Shown: positions 48,836 through 61,992, counted from the stretch's first letter. The stretch is 64,000 nucleotides of DNA from Coffea arabica (GCF_036785885.1 NC_092320.1:11781557-11845556), one strand, 5' to 3'. The notes: generated by a model not told the origin, from the letters alone. A program made the numbers and translations.

Positions 48836-50884
48836 TTTTAACCGAGTTTCAAACCTATAAGTAACCCAATTGGTGTTAAGAGTTAACTTTGGAGCGAATT
48901 AGTAGAATCTAACCTCTTCGTTTGATGTTCTGCATTAGTGAAAGAAGTGAAATTGATTTTTCTCACGTTAGGTCTATATATATGTACTTTTTTTTTTTTT
49001 TTTGTAATTGGTCAGTTGGTAATTATTGATGTTCTTTGAGTCAGCAAAATGGAGGACAGACATGGAACTGAGTCAACAAATTACACCTTGAAAGAAAGAT
49101 TTGATTACCAATGTCGATGAACGCCGGAGCCCCTCCTCATATTTGAGCATTTAAACCCTAACCCCCCCCTCCCCCCTAAACAAACACAAAAACGCAAAGA
49201 AAGGGTCATCATTTAAGTAAACAAGTCTTTTGATTGGTGATTACTTTACCTTACCCTACACATTCACATATGGGGGATTCCATTCCAAGCATAGATAATC
49301 ATAGAATAGATAAGAACCAAGGAAGAATATATAGTTGATTGACTCAAAGAAAGGTCCTTTGTGCTTATCATCACATCCTACATTAAGCCACCAAATTTAT
49401 CTTTTCAAGATAATACCATATCCCATCTTGACCTTCGATTTTTCAGCTTCGGGTAGTAAGTATATTATTCAGTAAAGCGTTTGAAAGTTTTTACTATGCA
49501 AAGTTTTAGAAATAAATGGTTGGAGTTGGAGTTGGAGTTGGAGTTCACGAAATTGTTGGTGTCGTATAGCCTGTAGGCGGATCAACAATAGATTACGCAA
49601 ACGGAGAGGCATTGGACAACTGTAGGGCTGTCCGTTCCCGCTAATCACATAGCTCAATCAAAGGAGGAAAAAAAAGAAAAGAAAAGGGAGTCACATTATA
49701 AAAGGTTATCAAAGGTGGACAATCAAGAGGAGGGGTCGATTGGCTTATGTGATAAGAGGAATGAATTGTAAATAAAAAATTTAAAATTTAAGATCTCTCA
49801 CTTATTATTAAAAAAAAAAAAGACGGAGGACTATCAAGTACTTCCAATATTGCCTCACATCACAATTTTTTTTTTTTTTTTTTTGGAGGGAACACATCAT
49901 AATGGATTTCAAGAATCTTAATTGTCTAAGAATTTATTGCTTTTCCGGACAATATAAATGGACCACTGCAAAATGGACGAAATCAGCAGAAGATAGTTTC
50001 CCTTTTTGATTTGAGTTGAAGATGGGTTCGGGTACAAGCAGCAATTTCATGATTTATTGAGCCATTGTGGGGGTAGGGAGGTAGATGGGCGATGGCGATG
50101 ACACACCAAGCAAAGAATTGTAAAGACTCAATTGCATGAGGGGTCAACAGCAGATGCATGTGATGATGTGAAGCCTGACACACTGAATCTATTAACTGTG
50201 ATCCTCAGTGCAATCTGTGGTGTTCAAGAATCGGTGAGTCTCAAGCATCACGGGAAGAAGAGCCGATATGAGCAATAAAACAAAATTGAGGTACCATTTC
50301 TGACATTTTGGGACAAATGTCACTCGACAGTGATCATATTTTACTTTTGTCTTGAAAACAAAAATGAAAAACTTAGCAGGGAGGGGATGAAATTTACGAA
50401 GCAGGGACACTCAAATTGTACTTGACCATCTCATCTAGATCTAGCGCTCAATAAAATTTGGCTGCCCCACGTCTCATGCACCATCTAACCATTATCTTCC
50501 CACGGATACAAATTCAGGAAGCAGCCACCTCAAAGCATCAACAGCTCAAAAAGTGCTGCTGATCATGAGTTAAAATTTTGGGAAGCTGAGGTGAAGTTGT
50601 TTTTGACTGTTTTTTTTCAGCTTATATCCGAAGCCGCTTGTGTAAATTACAGAATCTAGCTTGTTTTCATTTGCACGCTAAAGACTATTGTACATGGCTG
50701 TTGGTACATGATTCTCCATCCATAAAGGTGTCACCAGGTGATCGTAACCAGCCATATTGACAGGGATAACAAAACTCTATCTCGGAGGGGCGTCTATGGT
50801 TCCCAGTTTTCCAAGCCCCGCGAGAGAATTTCTGGCTCAATTTCTTTACACGAAATATATCAAGTGTACAAAGCATAAAGGGTG

Positions 50885-53800
50885 TCAATAATGTTTCATC
50901 AAAGAACCTTGTCGAGCAACTAAAGTTGCATAAATTAGTTCATTCCAGGCGTCGGGTACCCCAGGAAGACACCAATGGCTGCAATCTTGCCTTTTGGCGG
51001 AGACCCTTCGTCCACCAGTGACATTCTTACCATACACGGATGGGTGGCCATCTTTCCTAAAGTTTGTTAATCTCGTTATATTCAGGAGACACACCGGGAC
51101 TTTCATTTCCTGGATCACTTCCTCCACTATCTTCATTTTTAAGGGGTAGCTATCTAGGATACTCCCAGTTACAACAGGTTCCGTCTCCCGTATACATGTT
51201 CCACCAGAATCCCAATCCCCGCCTCTGTAAAACGAAAATGATGCCTAAAAAGTTAAATCTTTGTTATCTCTCTAACGCGTTGAAAGGATATGAACATTCT
51301 GGATGAATTATTTCGAAACTGCAGTTTACGTTTAAGGACCGAATTACTTTCATGCAGTTCTTCTATTTTATTGTTTTCTTTTCTCTCTTGCTTTCTGCAA
51401 AGAATTGCAGCTACTTGTATTTGAAAAATATAGAAGAGGAGAACCCAAAGAAAACAGAAACAGGGAGTACAAATGAAAATAATACTGATGCGGCCAAGTT
51501 TGCAGAAGTGGAGAAACCAACAACCTGACGGTAAAAATAAAAATGACAAGATTGATGCAGCCAAGTGAGTCAGCTACTATTAAACCCAGCCTTAAAATTC
51601 GATCCTAAGATGTTTCTGTGGCAGCAAAGAATTAAGTAAATTTGGGAGAGAGAGAGAATAAATCAGTAGTGAAAGGAGGCTCTCCTTAAATAGTCTCTAT
51701 CCTATTTGACAAACCAATGCAAGTGTGAAAGGCTTTCTAGAAACGGTTTTAAGTTTGAGTACCTGAAATGAGCGGATGAGTACCCACGATAAAAGATCAG
51801 CTTTCCTCTCTTCATGTTATTGTCAACCCACTTTGACCATGTCTTTATAGCTCTTCTATAAGCCTCCACAGCATCAAATTTAGGATAGATGTAGTTCCCC
51901 TCTTTGTAATAATTTTGCCTACGTAATATCAACAGACATCAGCTGCATGTCTAAAGCTGCAAATTGTCTACGCTTATTCAGCAGAAGAGGTTCTGTGTTG
52001 TTTCATGTAGGACGAATGCACTTAATTACCCAGCTAAACTACACTTGAAACATCTTTCAAGTTCCATGACCTTGTCCACTACTATGTGTAGCAAACTATG
52101 AGCTAATCGCATTGTAATTATGGTATCACTCTATATACACTCAGTATGGAAGTTTCTGATGCCATCATACATGGCATACTCCTATTCCTCTAAGCTTTGC
52201 ATGTGAAGTCACGATGAGAGCTCCGTACAGTTTTAAACGCTTAAAAGAAGCAAAAGAAAGAGAACAGATGACAGTTCAGAAAGAACAGATGACAGACTAG
52301 AATGATACAGATGTTGACTTACCCTCTAGCAGTCTTCCCATGAGTCCACCAATGAGCAGTATTGAAGACAAGAATGTCAGCTCGCTTCCATCGGCCAGCT
52401 GACTTGTCTATGCGGTCTATTGACAGAGTTGGATTTGAGTTTCCTTGTGCATTGATACGAATTCCTTCCTTGACAAGGAAATGAGATCGTACAAATTCCA
52501 CTGTGCAGTTATAGTCCTGCCCATCGATTTCATGAGTGTGCCTATTAATCAGTACTATCTACATGATGTATTCTTTTATAAAGATCAAGACAGAAGAAAA
52601 AAAAAAGAGGGAAAAATGTTAAAGAAGCATGTGCTAGAAATGCAACAGACAAATGCTACATGAGGAGCTCCAACAAACATATATTGCGGCACCTTTTTTT
52701 CTCCTTTTTTGTTAGTTCTTTTTTGTTTTTTTGTTGGTAATCCAATAAACATTATTTGGATCAAAATCATTTATACAGGCTAAAATTTCAGATAGGCATT
52801 CCAGTTAGTAATTACAGATTCTGAAAGGGATTCTCCACCAATTACTGGCATTTCACAGATCATGAAACACAATTGTCCTTTAGGGCATGGCATCTCTTTC
52901 AAACAAAAAGCAAAATGATCCTTATTCAATCAGCCATGTTTATGATCAGAACTGCAAGATCACGTAACTAACCTCAAATTTGAAGATGTAATAGCCTCTC
53001 CCCTTTGTTATTTTGTATCCATGAACTTCATACATTTTGCTTTTATTATGTAAGCCTTCACGCAAAATGCAAAGAAGTGATTCAAATTGGTTTCTGTTCA
53101 TGGAGTCACCAACCAGCATCAGCCTCTTTCCTCTTAATCTAACCAAAAAATCTGTTGCATTAAATCTGCAAAGAGGGCCAGTCAGATGTCTGTCTCAAAA
53201 GATTTCGAATGTAAATTTATAGCTCATTTGAAGATAAAAACTTCCAAACCAACTATTAAGAAACTGGTCAGTAATCAAGAAATAGATTGATTCCTTTGCC
53301 AATAACCAAAGAGCCGCAAAAATGTATAGAGTGTTTCACTCTTTCTTTCGGTTCTTATCTGCGCTCTTAAGGGTATAAGTGCAACAGATTTGCTGAGGTG
53401 TCAGAAAGATTTTTTTTCGTTACTATTTGGTTCTTCTAGCAGAACTATTCATTTTCTTATAGGTGTAACATCTCTTTTTTCTCTAAATAAATTCTGTCTT
53501 TTTTACTCAAAAAAACATAAAAGATGTTCAGTTCCCAATATCTCCTGCATTCTGCCAGAAAAATAAATTTGACTATCCTATAAACGAAGAAGATAGTTTA
53601 TCTTTTGAAAAAAATGTCATAGGAGCTATTGAATGCATTTTAGACAAGTTTATGAAAATTGACATTCAGATTAGGAAACCAAATGAAGGCAACTAATGAG
53701 AGGTGGACACAAACTATTAAAGCACAATGCAAAGGTTTGGTTTTCAATCCATTGCGATTAATAACTTATGGTTGTTTGTGCTGAAATCATACGGCATAAG

Positions 53801-55918
53801 TATGGGCTCTTTAGAAGTAATGATTGATGCTTAATCAGTGAAGACAACCTGGAAATTGCAAGCAGATCTGATGAGCCAAAACTCTCAACCAAAATAAAAG
53901 GGAAATTATTTAGCTAATTTTCCATAATGCCAATCATCAAGAGTAAAAGCACATGAAGTAGGGATAATATCAATTCTTACAGAGATTTTAAAAAGCTGGA
54001 TTCAAATTCTTACAAGACTTGTAAGTATGATTGATGACAATATCATGCTGTTAAAGCAGAAAAAGCATACAAAATGGTAAGATCACATGAGAGGAGAATG
54101 AGAAAAAGAAATAAAATCATCTCCTCATCACAAGGATTGGACCATGCTAAAAGACCTCAACTCTACTAGGTCGTCTTCCAAATTTAAAAGTCAACCCCAT
54201 AACCCTGTCTCTTGGCTTTATTTTGTGGCCAACTCTCTTGGATTCATTACCTCATTTGAGTAGCTTCTGATATTGCACTAACTCTGCCTACAATTAATAT
54301 TGTATTCAATCAGCTTTTCTTTGCAGAAACTATTATTTCATACCTTTGATGAGTGAATTTGTCAATTTTAATTTTTGATATCCAAACTATCCCAGCCGAT
54401 ACTCCTATGATTTTCCCCCTACAATTACTCCTGTATCTGTCTCAAGATAAAATATTTCTTCTATTTCTACTGTTTTCAGTTGCTCCCTCCTTCAGTAACC
54501 TAACATTTTTATACTTGACCTGCGCCAACACAGTATCAGTAAGACCGGAATTTAACCAGATAGACATCATTCTCAGAAATTGTTTTTCATGTTAGATGTT
54601 TGGGAACAACCACAAAATACAAGTAAATTTTCCAATAGAATTTTGGAATCCACTCCAAACAACCGTAACAATCTTCTATATAATGCTGCCAGCCTAGAAA
54701 ACGGCACAAAATCAACCATGTCTGGATACATTCCAGCTTCTTTCACCAGGATAGGCACTTCTTTACATTCTTCTTCAGAGTTTAATTCACGTTACCTTTG
54801 ATCTTGCAGAATATGTACATTGTTAAATAGCTTTAACTATTTTTGACTGTAATGTCTGACACATCTGTCCTCCATAATATGATAAACTAATATCAATAAT
54901 GACCACGTGACTCAAAATTAACCAAATTAATACCAAGTTGTTCCACTTAGGCAAACCAATTTACAATGTTAACCTATACAAACATATGCAACTAGAAAAA
55001 TCAAATTTTTATAAGCAGAATAGAATTATTGCCACCATCCTCAAGAGGGCTATAATAATCAGGAAAATCTAGTGTAAGAATGAAATCTAACCTTGGCAAA
55101 TCACATCCATCTGGCTTCCATCTCCACTTTAAATACTCAGAGTCTGGCCTTCCATTACTTTGACAATCAAAAGCCTCATCAACGTAAGGACAAGATCCTG
55201 GTCTATATATTGGGTACTGCTCATCTTTCACCCATTTTCCCTTGTAAAAATCACAACCTTTCCACAATGCAAAATCTTCACTATAAATTTCAGAAACTGG
55301 CCCTTCTTTTTCCCTTTTTGTGTTGCTTAAATAATCATCATCAGATTGAGAACTTGAAGTGGAGTCCCTTCTGACTTCATTATCATTTCCAGATTCCGAT
55401 GAAAAGAGTCCCTCAGAAGATGTCTCCTTACCGTCAACCGGTGCTTCTTTTCCGGTGTCCTTGTCACCAAAATCAGATTTTGAGGATGTAGGGTGCTCCT
55501 TAGTTGTTGATTTCTCATGAAATTCACCATCAAGATTCGATTTTGATGAAGCAGGTGCATCCAAAGAAGCATCATTACCATCAGCAAGCGATAAATTTGC
55601 ACTAGTTTCATCCTCAAGATTCACTTTTGATGAAATGGGATTCTCAAGAGACGTATTTAGGCGGCCATTTTTACCAATCAAAGCTACTGCATTATCATCA
55701 AGTTCAGGATCTCCTGAAATGAGTGTCTCGGTAGATCTAGGTAAATTCAGGGAAGAGGGAGGACGGGTTTGTACAAACAGATCTCTGTAGATTGACAACT
55801 GGGGTTCAAGAGTGTCCCTGCTGAGGATGAATAAGGTGAAGAGAAACAAAAGCAGCAATATAAAAATTCTAAGAGTGCGCTGCTTTTTCTTCTGGGAAGA
55901 AGTGGAGGCAGTTGCCAT
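50885..55918 (-). CDS. trichome birefringence-like (TBL/PMR5) wall O-acetyltransferase, 5 exons
   Basis: Minus-strand exons 55918-55092, 53165-52973, 52516-52323, 51918-51763 and 51224-50885 total 1,710 nt, 569 aa, GT-AG with matching phases. Residues about 17-34 form a signal anchor (FILLLLFLFTLFILSRD), as in Golgi type II proteins. A long Ser/Asp/Glu-rich stem (about 35-215) follows. The PMR5 N-terminal (TBL) domain with paired cysteines is at about 218-277 (WKGCDFYKGKWV; KWRWKPDGCDLPRF). The esterase-like domain carries GDSMNRNQ with S297 and the DxxH pair D537 and H540 (QDCSHWCLPGVPDAWNEL). TBL proteins O-acetylate xylan, mannan, xyloglucan or pectin in the Golgi. YSSAHFRGGDWDSGGTC suggests the TBR/TBL1-6 branch, but the acceptor polymer is unknown. 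The start is the ATG directly before the basic-hydrophobic anchor. Confidence 0.88.
53166..55091 (-). other. intron 1 of the TBL gene
   Basis: A 1.9-kb intron (AG|GTTAGA to TTTGCAG). AT-rich; open frames on either strand have no motif. Nothing nested recognised. Confidence 0.7.
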
Positions 55919-57186
55919 TTGGGGAAAGCATGTTCTGGTCTATTAGCGTTTGATTTCTCTATTTTTCTGTTTTGTTTTGTCACAGTGAAGGAATGGGGAA
56001 TGAATGAGCAGTTGCCAGCATTTGCCATTTTGCTGATAGATCCTCCCACGCCCTTTTAAAATTCACACAGGAGCAGAGGGAGTTGGACTTTGTGCAAATT
56101 AAGAAGCCTGCAGAGGGCTAAAATGACAAAAATGTCACCTCTGTGTAATTTTGTGATTTTTAAGAAGCCTGCATAATAGTTCAAGAATTTTGCTACACCA
56201 AACAACATCTGTTTAACTAAATGTCAGAAAAGGAGAAAAGCCGAGATTTACCAATCTTATCTGCAGGCTACCATATTACTAACTTAAACCTGGTTTTTGG
56301 TCCATCATTGGTTTTGATGGTGATATCATGTGCATTTATATATATATCTATACTTATAAAATAGTACAATCAATTAAAGCCTTTAGTCGACCAAATAGAT
56401 TCCATGCAAGTGTATTTCCTTTCTTATGAAGTATTTACATATTTTGTCTTACGAGGGAAGAGGTTGTCAATGGCAATTTCTGCTTTCTTTGGATACCAAT
56501 CTCGAAGTGCTGTGCTACTAGTAGCAGCATGCCAGCATCAATGACGTTAGTACTATTGTGTAGCGATGAGAACGGTGGTAGAGTATTAGCTCTTCAAATC
56601 AATTCCATGCCAGAATGACCTACGCCGTCCAAAAAAGGCAACAGCAGACTAAAAAAGTGTCGATGAGGAAAAAGGATTAACTGCGAATTAACTGCGAGTA
56701 TGCATCCCAAGTGTAAATACTGCAAGCATGAAATAAAAAGTCTCCCGGCTTATTATCATATAGTGCCTAAGTTTTAAGAGGTGGTATGAAGGAGATTTTC
56801 TCTGGAGCAGTGTCATTTTTAGACTTTGTTCAATCCTCCCTCGTCAACCGTTCCACAGCAATTTTGTTGCTTGCATGATTAGAGAATAATTTGCACCGTG
56901 TATGTGCTTAAATCTTTGAGATCGCTTATATTACGAGTAATTTTAATGATATATGACAAAAATTTGTATTTTTTTAAGTTGTACAGAAGGAATTAAAATT
57001 TTATACTGCTTTAGAGAATTAAAATCAAGTTAATCCTTATTTTCTTTTCTAATTGTAGTAACCTTCTTATTTTAACCAAAACAGAAAAAAAAAAAACATC
57101 TATACATACACATGTATCGTGTATAATTATATATATATATATATGCGCATCCACAATATCTTATATATATATATATATATATATTT
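55919..57186. other. TBL promoter and spacer before the Helitron cluster
   Basis: No gene seen. The first 200 bp are the presumed leader and promoter of the TBL gene. AT microsatellite-like runs occur near 56335-56350 and 57126-57184. Confidence 0.55.
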
Positions 57187-57307
57187 TCTATATAATAAAA
57201 GCGAGAGTTGGCAAATGAATAGTGCTATTTTGGTCAAGCGGTTATACCGTTATTCTTGTGACTTCGAGGGGCATTTTGGTCTTTTGGAATTGGATGGCAA
57301 TGACTAT

Positions 57308-58311
57308 GGCCCTGTTTGGAAGCTTGGTTTTTTACCAAGTTTGTATAAAACTAGTTTTTTAACAACTTTTGCTACAGGAACTCCAAAAAACTTATCAAAA
57401 GTTTTTAACTTACACACTTAAAATATCCAAAACACAACAAAAAAAAAATTCCCTTCCCCTTTTCTTCTTCTTCCTCCCCCACCACCACCTCCATTGCCGG
57501 CTCCGTCACCAATTTCCGGTGCCGGACAAGAATTTTTTTTCCCTCTCCCCCTCTTCCTCCCCTGCCATCATCCTCTCTTGTCTTTTTTTTTCTCTCTACG
57601 TCCGGCGCAGAGGGGGGCGGCGAGGAGGGCAGAGGAGGGAAGGGGCGGCGGGGGAAAGGGGGAAGGCGGGGCAGAGGGAGAAGGGGCAGATGGAGGTGGC
57701 GAGGGGGGCAGAGAGGGGAGGCGGAAGGGGCAGAGGGGGGCGGCAGGGGAGAGGGGGAAGGGGCAGACGGGGGCAGCGAGGGGGCGGAAGGGGTGGCGGA
57801 AGGGGCACAGGAGGAAGGGCAGAGGGTGGCGGAGGGGGGAGGGGGAAGGCGGGGGAAGGGGCAGACGGGGGCAGCGAGGGGGGCAGAGGGGGGCGGCGGA
57901 AGGGGCACAGGGGAAGGGTAAAGGGTGGCAGAGGGGGGAGGGGGAAGGGGCAGAGGGGGGCGGCGTAGATGGGGGCAGCAGGGGAGAGGGGGAAGGCCGG
58001 GCAGAGGGGGATGGCGGGGGGAGGGGGAAGGCGGGGCAGCCGGGAGGTGGAGTTGCTGCTGGGGGTGAGCAGGTGACGGGGAAGAAGAAGAAAAAGAAGA
58101 AGAAGAAGAAAAAAAAAAGGAAAGAAAAGAAAAAGGAAAGAAAGAAAAAGAAAAAGAAAGGGAAAGAGAAAAAAAAAAGAAAAAAAAGGAAAGAAAAAAA
58201 AAAGTTTTTCACCTTACAAAAATTTCTACAAAATTTTTTCAAAAACTTCTACAGTGCACTACAGTAAAGTTTTAGACAAACTCCTAAAAAACTCAGGTTC
58301 CAAACAGGCCC
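57308..58311. mobile_element. GGCCCTGTTTGG-terminal element with a purine-rich core
   Basis: The left end GGCCCTGTTTGGAAGC and right end TTCCAAACAGGCC are inverted repeats. CTATG occurs next to both ends and could be the target duplication. The interior contains a G-rich block (57600-58080) and a polypurine A/G block (58080-58205). AAAAACTTTTACAG-type subterminal repeats flank it. The superfamily was not decided. Confidence 0.75.
57600..58205. repeat. G-rich minisatellite-like block followed by a GAA/AAAG polypurine tract
   Basis: On the plus strand 57600-58080 is built from variants of GGGGCAGAGGGGGGCGGCGG and GGGGGAGGGGGAAGG. Then 58080-58205 is nearly pure A/G (GAAGAAGAAAAAG). Long open frames on both strands (Arg/Gly-rich or Pro-rich) follow from the composition and are not genes. 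Confidence 0.85.
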
Positions 58312-59799
58312 TATGCTGGAAATGACTATGCTGGAAATGGATCTTTGGTCAAGTGGTTATTCGGTGATTATGGACAACTTTGTTGGCTTTTGTATTTGTC
58401 CTTCAGGCGTGTGTTTGGTTTCTCCAAGTGAGCCGCACAAAGCTCCTACTTTTTCTCCCAAGTCACACCTGTTCCCACTTGAAACTCCTAAACGGAGTTG
58501 CTTCGGCCTTTTATCTTCTTCAACTGGATTAAGCATACACGGATTCTTTTTTTTAATCTTTTTTTTATTTTCTTTATTAGAAAATTTTTAGTGCCCTTAT
58601 TTTTATTATTATAGTTTTCATTCTATTTATATGTGTGTGCTAATTTATGAGCTTATTTTCTCTTTATAAAAGATAATATCTAACAATATAAAAGGGGAGA
58701 GTTGGGTTATGAATAGTGCTTTTTGGTCAAGCGATTATGCTGCAATTATTGTTGGATGTGGAGGCTATTTTTGTCAATTGACTATTTTGGTTCTTTCCCG
58801 TTGATGGTTTACTTTGTGAGGCGGTAAATAAAAGCTCTGTGTGTGCCTCTCTTTCTATGCAATTTATTACTCATTGCATTGGGTGGAGTAGTTGTTTACC
58901 ATGTTGACAAGAAGCTTCTGATTGCATGATTCCCAAAAATTGAACCGAAAAAAAAGAAGTCCAACATTGTCATCACAAGTAACGAAATTGGCTAACGTGT
59001 CAAGATTTGGAACTAAAAATGGTTTATAATCCTTCTACTATTTAAGACGCACAATTATAAAAACATATATATATTAGTCTATATATCCATGTTAAATGTA
59101 TATAATTATTACAAATTTTTTGATGCCCTTATCTTTATTGTTATTTTTCCATTCTATAAACATAACGTTATTTCCGCCTTGTATCTGAGTTAGATTGTTA
59201 ACTTATTTCCTTTTTAAAAGAATTAATTTCTGATTTTACTAGCATACTCGTATTTAATATAGATAATTATTATAAATTTTTTTAACACATTCATTTTTCC
59301 TAATGACTCTAAACTGAAAAGCAATATGGTGTGCTATTTTTTTTTATTATTTTAGTCAAACATGTAACATTAATTAGATTGTTTCTTACATTAAAAAACT
59401 AAAGTACTATAAATTTCAAAAAAATATAATATAATTATATATATAATACAAAAGGGAGAGTTGCCTTATGAATGGTATTTTTGGTCAAGTGGTTATCCTG
59501 CAATTATCTAACAATATAAAAGGGAGAGTTGCCCTATGAGTAGTGTTTTTTTGTCAAATGGTTATCCTGCAATTGTTATTGGATGTCGGGGTTGTTTTCG
59601 TCAAATTGTCTGTTCTGTTTGTTTAAAGCAGGTATAGTTTTGGTGCAATTACGGGACATATTGATCGAATTGGTAATTGGTGGTGTAAAAAGTGAAACTT
59701 TTGAAAGTTGGTTTTTTGTGGTTAATTATTTGCTTTTAAAGTGTCCTGTAAATGCAAATTACCTAGGAAAGAATTGATAAATTATTGCTAGCTTTAGTG

Positions 59800-60020
59800 A
59801 CTTTAAAAATGGCCTTTATTACTGTAACATGAAATAAAATTGTTAAATGTTCTGTAAATGCACAATTATTGAGGAAACAATTAATAAATTATTGTTGGCT
59901 TGACATGAAATAAAATTGTTAAGTGTTTTGTAAATGCACAATTATTGACGAGACAATTAATAAACCATTGTTGGCTTTAGTAACTTTAAAAAATGGGTTT
60001 TATTACTGTGACATGTGGTG
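59800..60020 (+). repeat. two to three tandem copies of a ~100-bp unit
   Basis: The series TGTTCTGTAAATGCACAATT, ATTGAGGAAACAATTAATAA, ATTATTGTTGGC and ACATGAAATAAAATTGTTAA recurs at about 59845 and 59925. A third relative lies near 60700-60810 in Helitron 2. Confidence 0.75.
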
Positions 60021-60400
60021 ATTAATTTTAACAATGCCAGGTTCTATGGATTAAGTGCTTAATTGACTTGCCAGGTCCCTCTTTTTTATGTCAACAATGA
60101 TTAATACTTTTTTGGGAATGATTCACTTTATAATTTTCTAGTTATCTTAATTCAAATGCAAAATAACCTTATACATTTTTTTAATTTATGCTTATGCATT
60201 CTATATAAGCGCCCTCATGCATTCTATATATTATTGTTCTCATGTATTCTATATATTTCATAATTGTCAACCTTTAATAAAAATGATAATTCTCTAATGA
60301 TCTACATGAATTAGATAATAACATAGATATATACTAATAAACACACACAATAAAAAATAGTTAACACGGGAAATATTAGTTGCGCAGGCCGTCTCACTAG

Positions 60401-61992
60401 TCTATAAAATAAAAGAGAGAGTTGGGTTATGAATAGTGATTTTTTGGTCAAGCGGTTATTTGGTAATTATGGGCAACTTTGATGACTTTTGTATTTGTTG
60501 GCTTTTTCCTTTTTTTTTTGCACAAATTAAAACATTTAATCAATATAATCACAACAATTATTTTTCTTTCATATTTTTGTAAAATGCCGCTCACTAATAT
60601 TAGATCATTAATCTACATTAAGAGCCATGTATTATTACATTGTTTTTGAAATTTATAGTACTTTAATTTTTTTAATGTAAGAAACAATCTAAATAATGTT
60701 GAGTGTTCTGTAAATACACAATTATTGAGAAAATAATTAATAAATTATTATTGGCTTTAGTGACTTTAAAAAATGGATTTTATTTCTACGACATGAAATA
60801 AAATTGTTTGGAAAAAAATGAATGCATATATTGCAAAAAAATGAAATAAAATAGTGCTCTGTAAAATTGTTGAATGCAGTGATTGTTTAGCATGTTCAGC
60901 AGTAGCTTTTGACTGCATGATTCCCAAAAATTGAACAGCAGTAAAAAAAAAAAGAAAAGAAAAGAAGTCCAACATTGTTATCACAATTAACCAAAATCGG
61001 TTAAGGTGTCATGGACTAAAAATGGTTTCTAACCCTACTACTTTTTAAAACATACAATTATAAAGATATATTAGTCTATATATCCATATTACTCTATATA
61101 ATTATTACAAATTTTTAATGCCCTTGTTTTTATTCTTATTTTTCGTTCTATAAAAAAGAATAATTAGTATGTTATTTACTAATAGTCCGGGCCTCCAATA
61201 ACAATTGCAGGATAACCGCTTGACAAAAAAACATTATTCATGGGGCAACTCTCACTTTTATATTGTTAGATAAATATCCATATTTAATGTATATATATAT
61301 AATTATTATAAAATTTTTCCTAGTGGCTCTAAATTTAATGTATATATATTCATTTTTTCTAATGGCTCTAAATTACTCTAAATTGAAAAGCAATGTTGTA
61401 TGCAATTTTTTATTATTCTTTTAGTCAAACATGCAACATTAATTACATTGTTTCTTACATTAAAAAAATTAAAGTACTGTAAATTTCAAAAACAATGTAA
61501 TAATACATGGCTCTTAATGTGGATTAATGATTTAATATTAGTGAGCGACATTTTACAAAAATACGAAAAAATAATTCTTGTGATTATATTGATTAAATGT
61601 TTTATTTGTGCAAAAAAAAAAGGAAATAGGCTCATATTTATGGAACTTAGTGAGTAATAGAGATATACATAAATATAGACGGGTATCTTTATAATTACCT
61701 CACCCAAACCACATAATTTATACAAATCATACCACACAAAATGTCGGCATTGCATTGTCTCAATTATAGTACTTTATTAACCATTATATTACAAAATATC
61801 CTCCATACTTCACAAACTATTAACACTATATTCACCCAACCAATTTATCGCACTATTATTTTATAATTCAAGCCAGACTTATAATAATTATATAACTCTC
61901 TACATTATAAGAAATATACAACGGTTAAAAATTAAGTAACTTAGCACGGGAAATATTAGCACTCCTGTGCAACGCACAGGCCGTCTCACTAG
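60401..61992 (+). mobile_element. non-autonomous Helitron 2, 1.6 kb
   Basis: Starts TCTATAAAATAAAAGAGAGAG at 60401, directly abutting the CTAG of Helitron 1. Ends at 61989-61992 with CTAG followed by T. Eight bases before CTAG is a perfect 7-bp hairpin, CCTGTGC-AAC-GCACAGG, at 61964-61980: the canonical Helitron 3' structure. It contains an inverted copy of the Helitron 5' end reading from 61270 leftward and an internal inverted repeat (60515-60695 / 61440-61622). No coding capacity. Confidence 0.8.
60515..61622. repeat. inverted repeat pair inside Helitron 2 (arms ~180 bp)
   Basis: 60515-60695 and the reverse complement of 61440-61622 share, in order, GCACAAATTAAAACATTTAA-type, ATTAGATCATTAATC, TAAGAGCCATGTATTATTAC and TTTTTTAATGTAAGAAACAA blocks. 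Agreement by eye is around 90 percent. Confidence 0.8.

Larger units (their letters stand above)
47885..50884. other. transporter promoter and TBL 3' flank
   Basis: About 3 kb without a recognised gene. It contains an ACT trinucleotide run near 48037-48054, a (GA)n(GT)n microsatellite at 48353-48390, TTTTC repeats at about 48633-48687, a MITE-like element at about 48690-48835, and a short GGAGTT tandem array near 49517-49543. The right end is TBL 3' UTR. Confidence 0.55.
57187..60400 (+). mobile_element. non-autonomous Helitron 1 with nested insertions
   Basis: 5' end TCTATATAATAAAAGCGAGAG at 57187. 3' end GGCCGTCTCACTAG finishing at 60400, immediately followed by the next element. Further copies of the same 5' end (TCTAACAATATAAAAG + GGAGAGTTG) occur at 58679 and 59507, each preceded by A, so several copies seem stacked inside. 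The 3' hairpin is eroded (TTGCGCAGG only). No Rep/helicase frame exists, so it is non-autonomous. It also carries the GGCCCTGTTTGG element at 57308-58311. Confidence 0.75.

Noticed and set aside
57405-58267. Long Arg/Gly-rich and Pro-rich frames on both strands
   Set aside because: They are forced by the G-rich and polypurine composition. All frames are open, which argues against coding.
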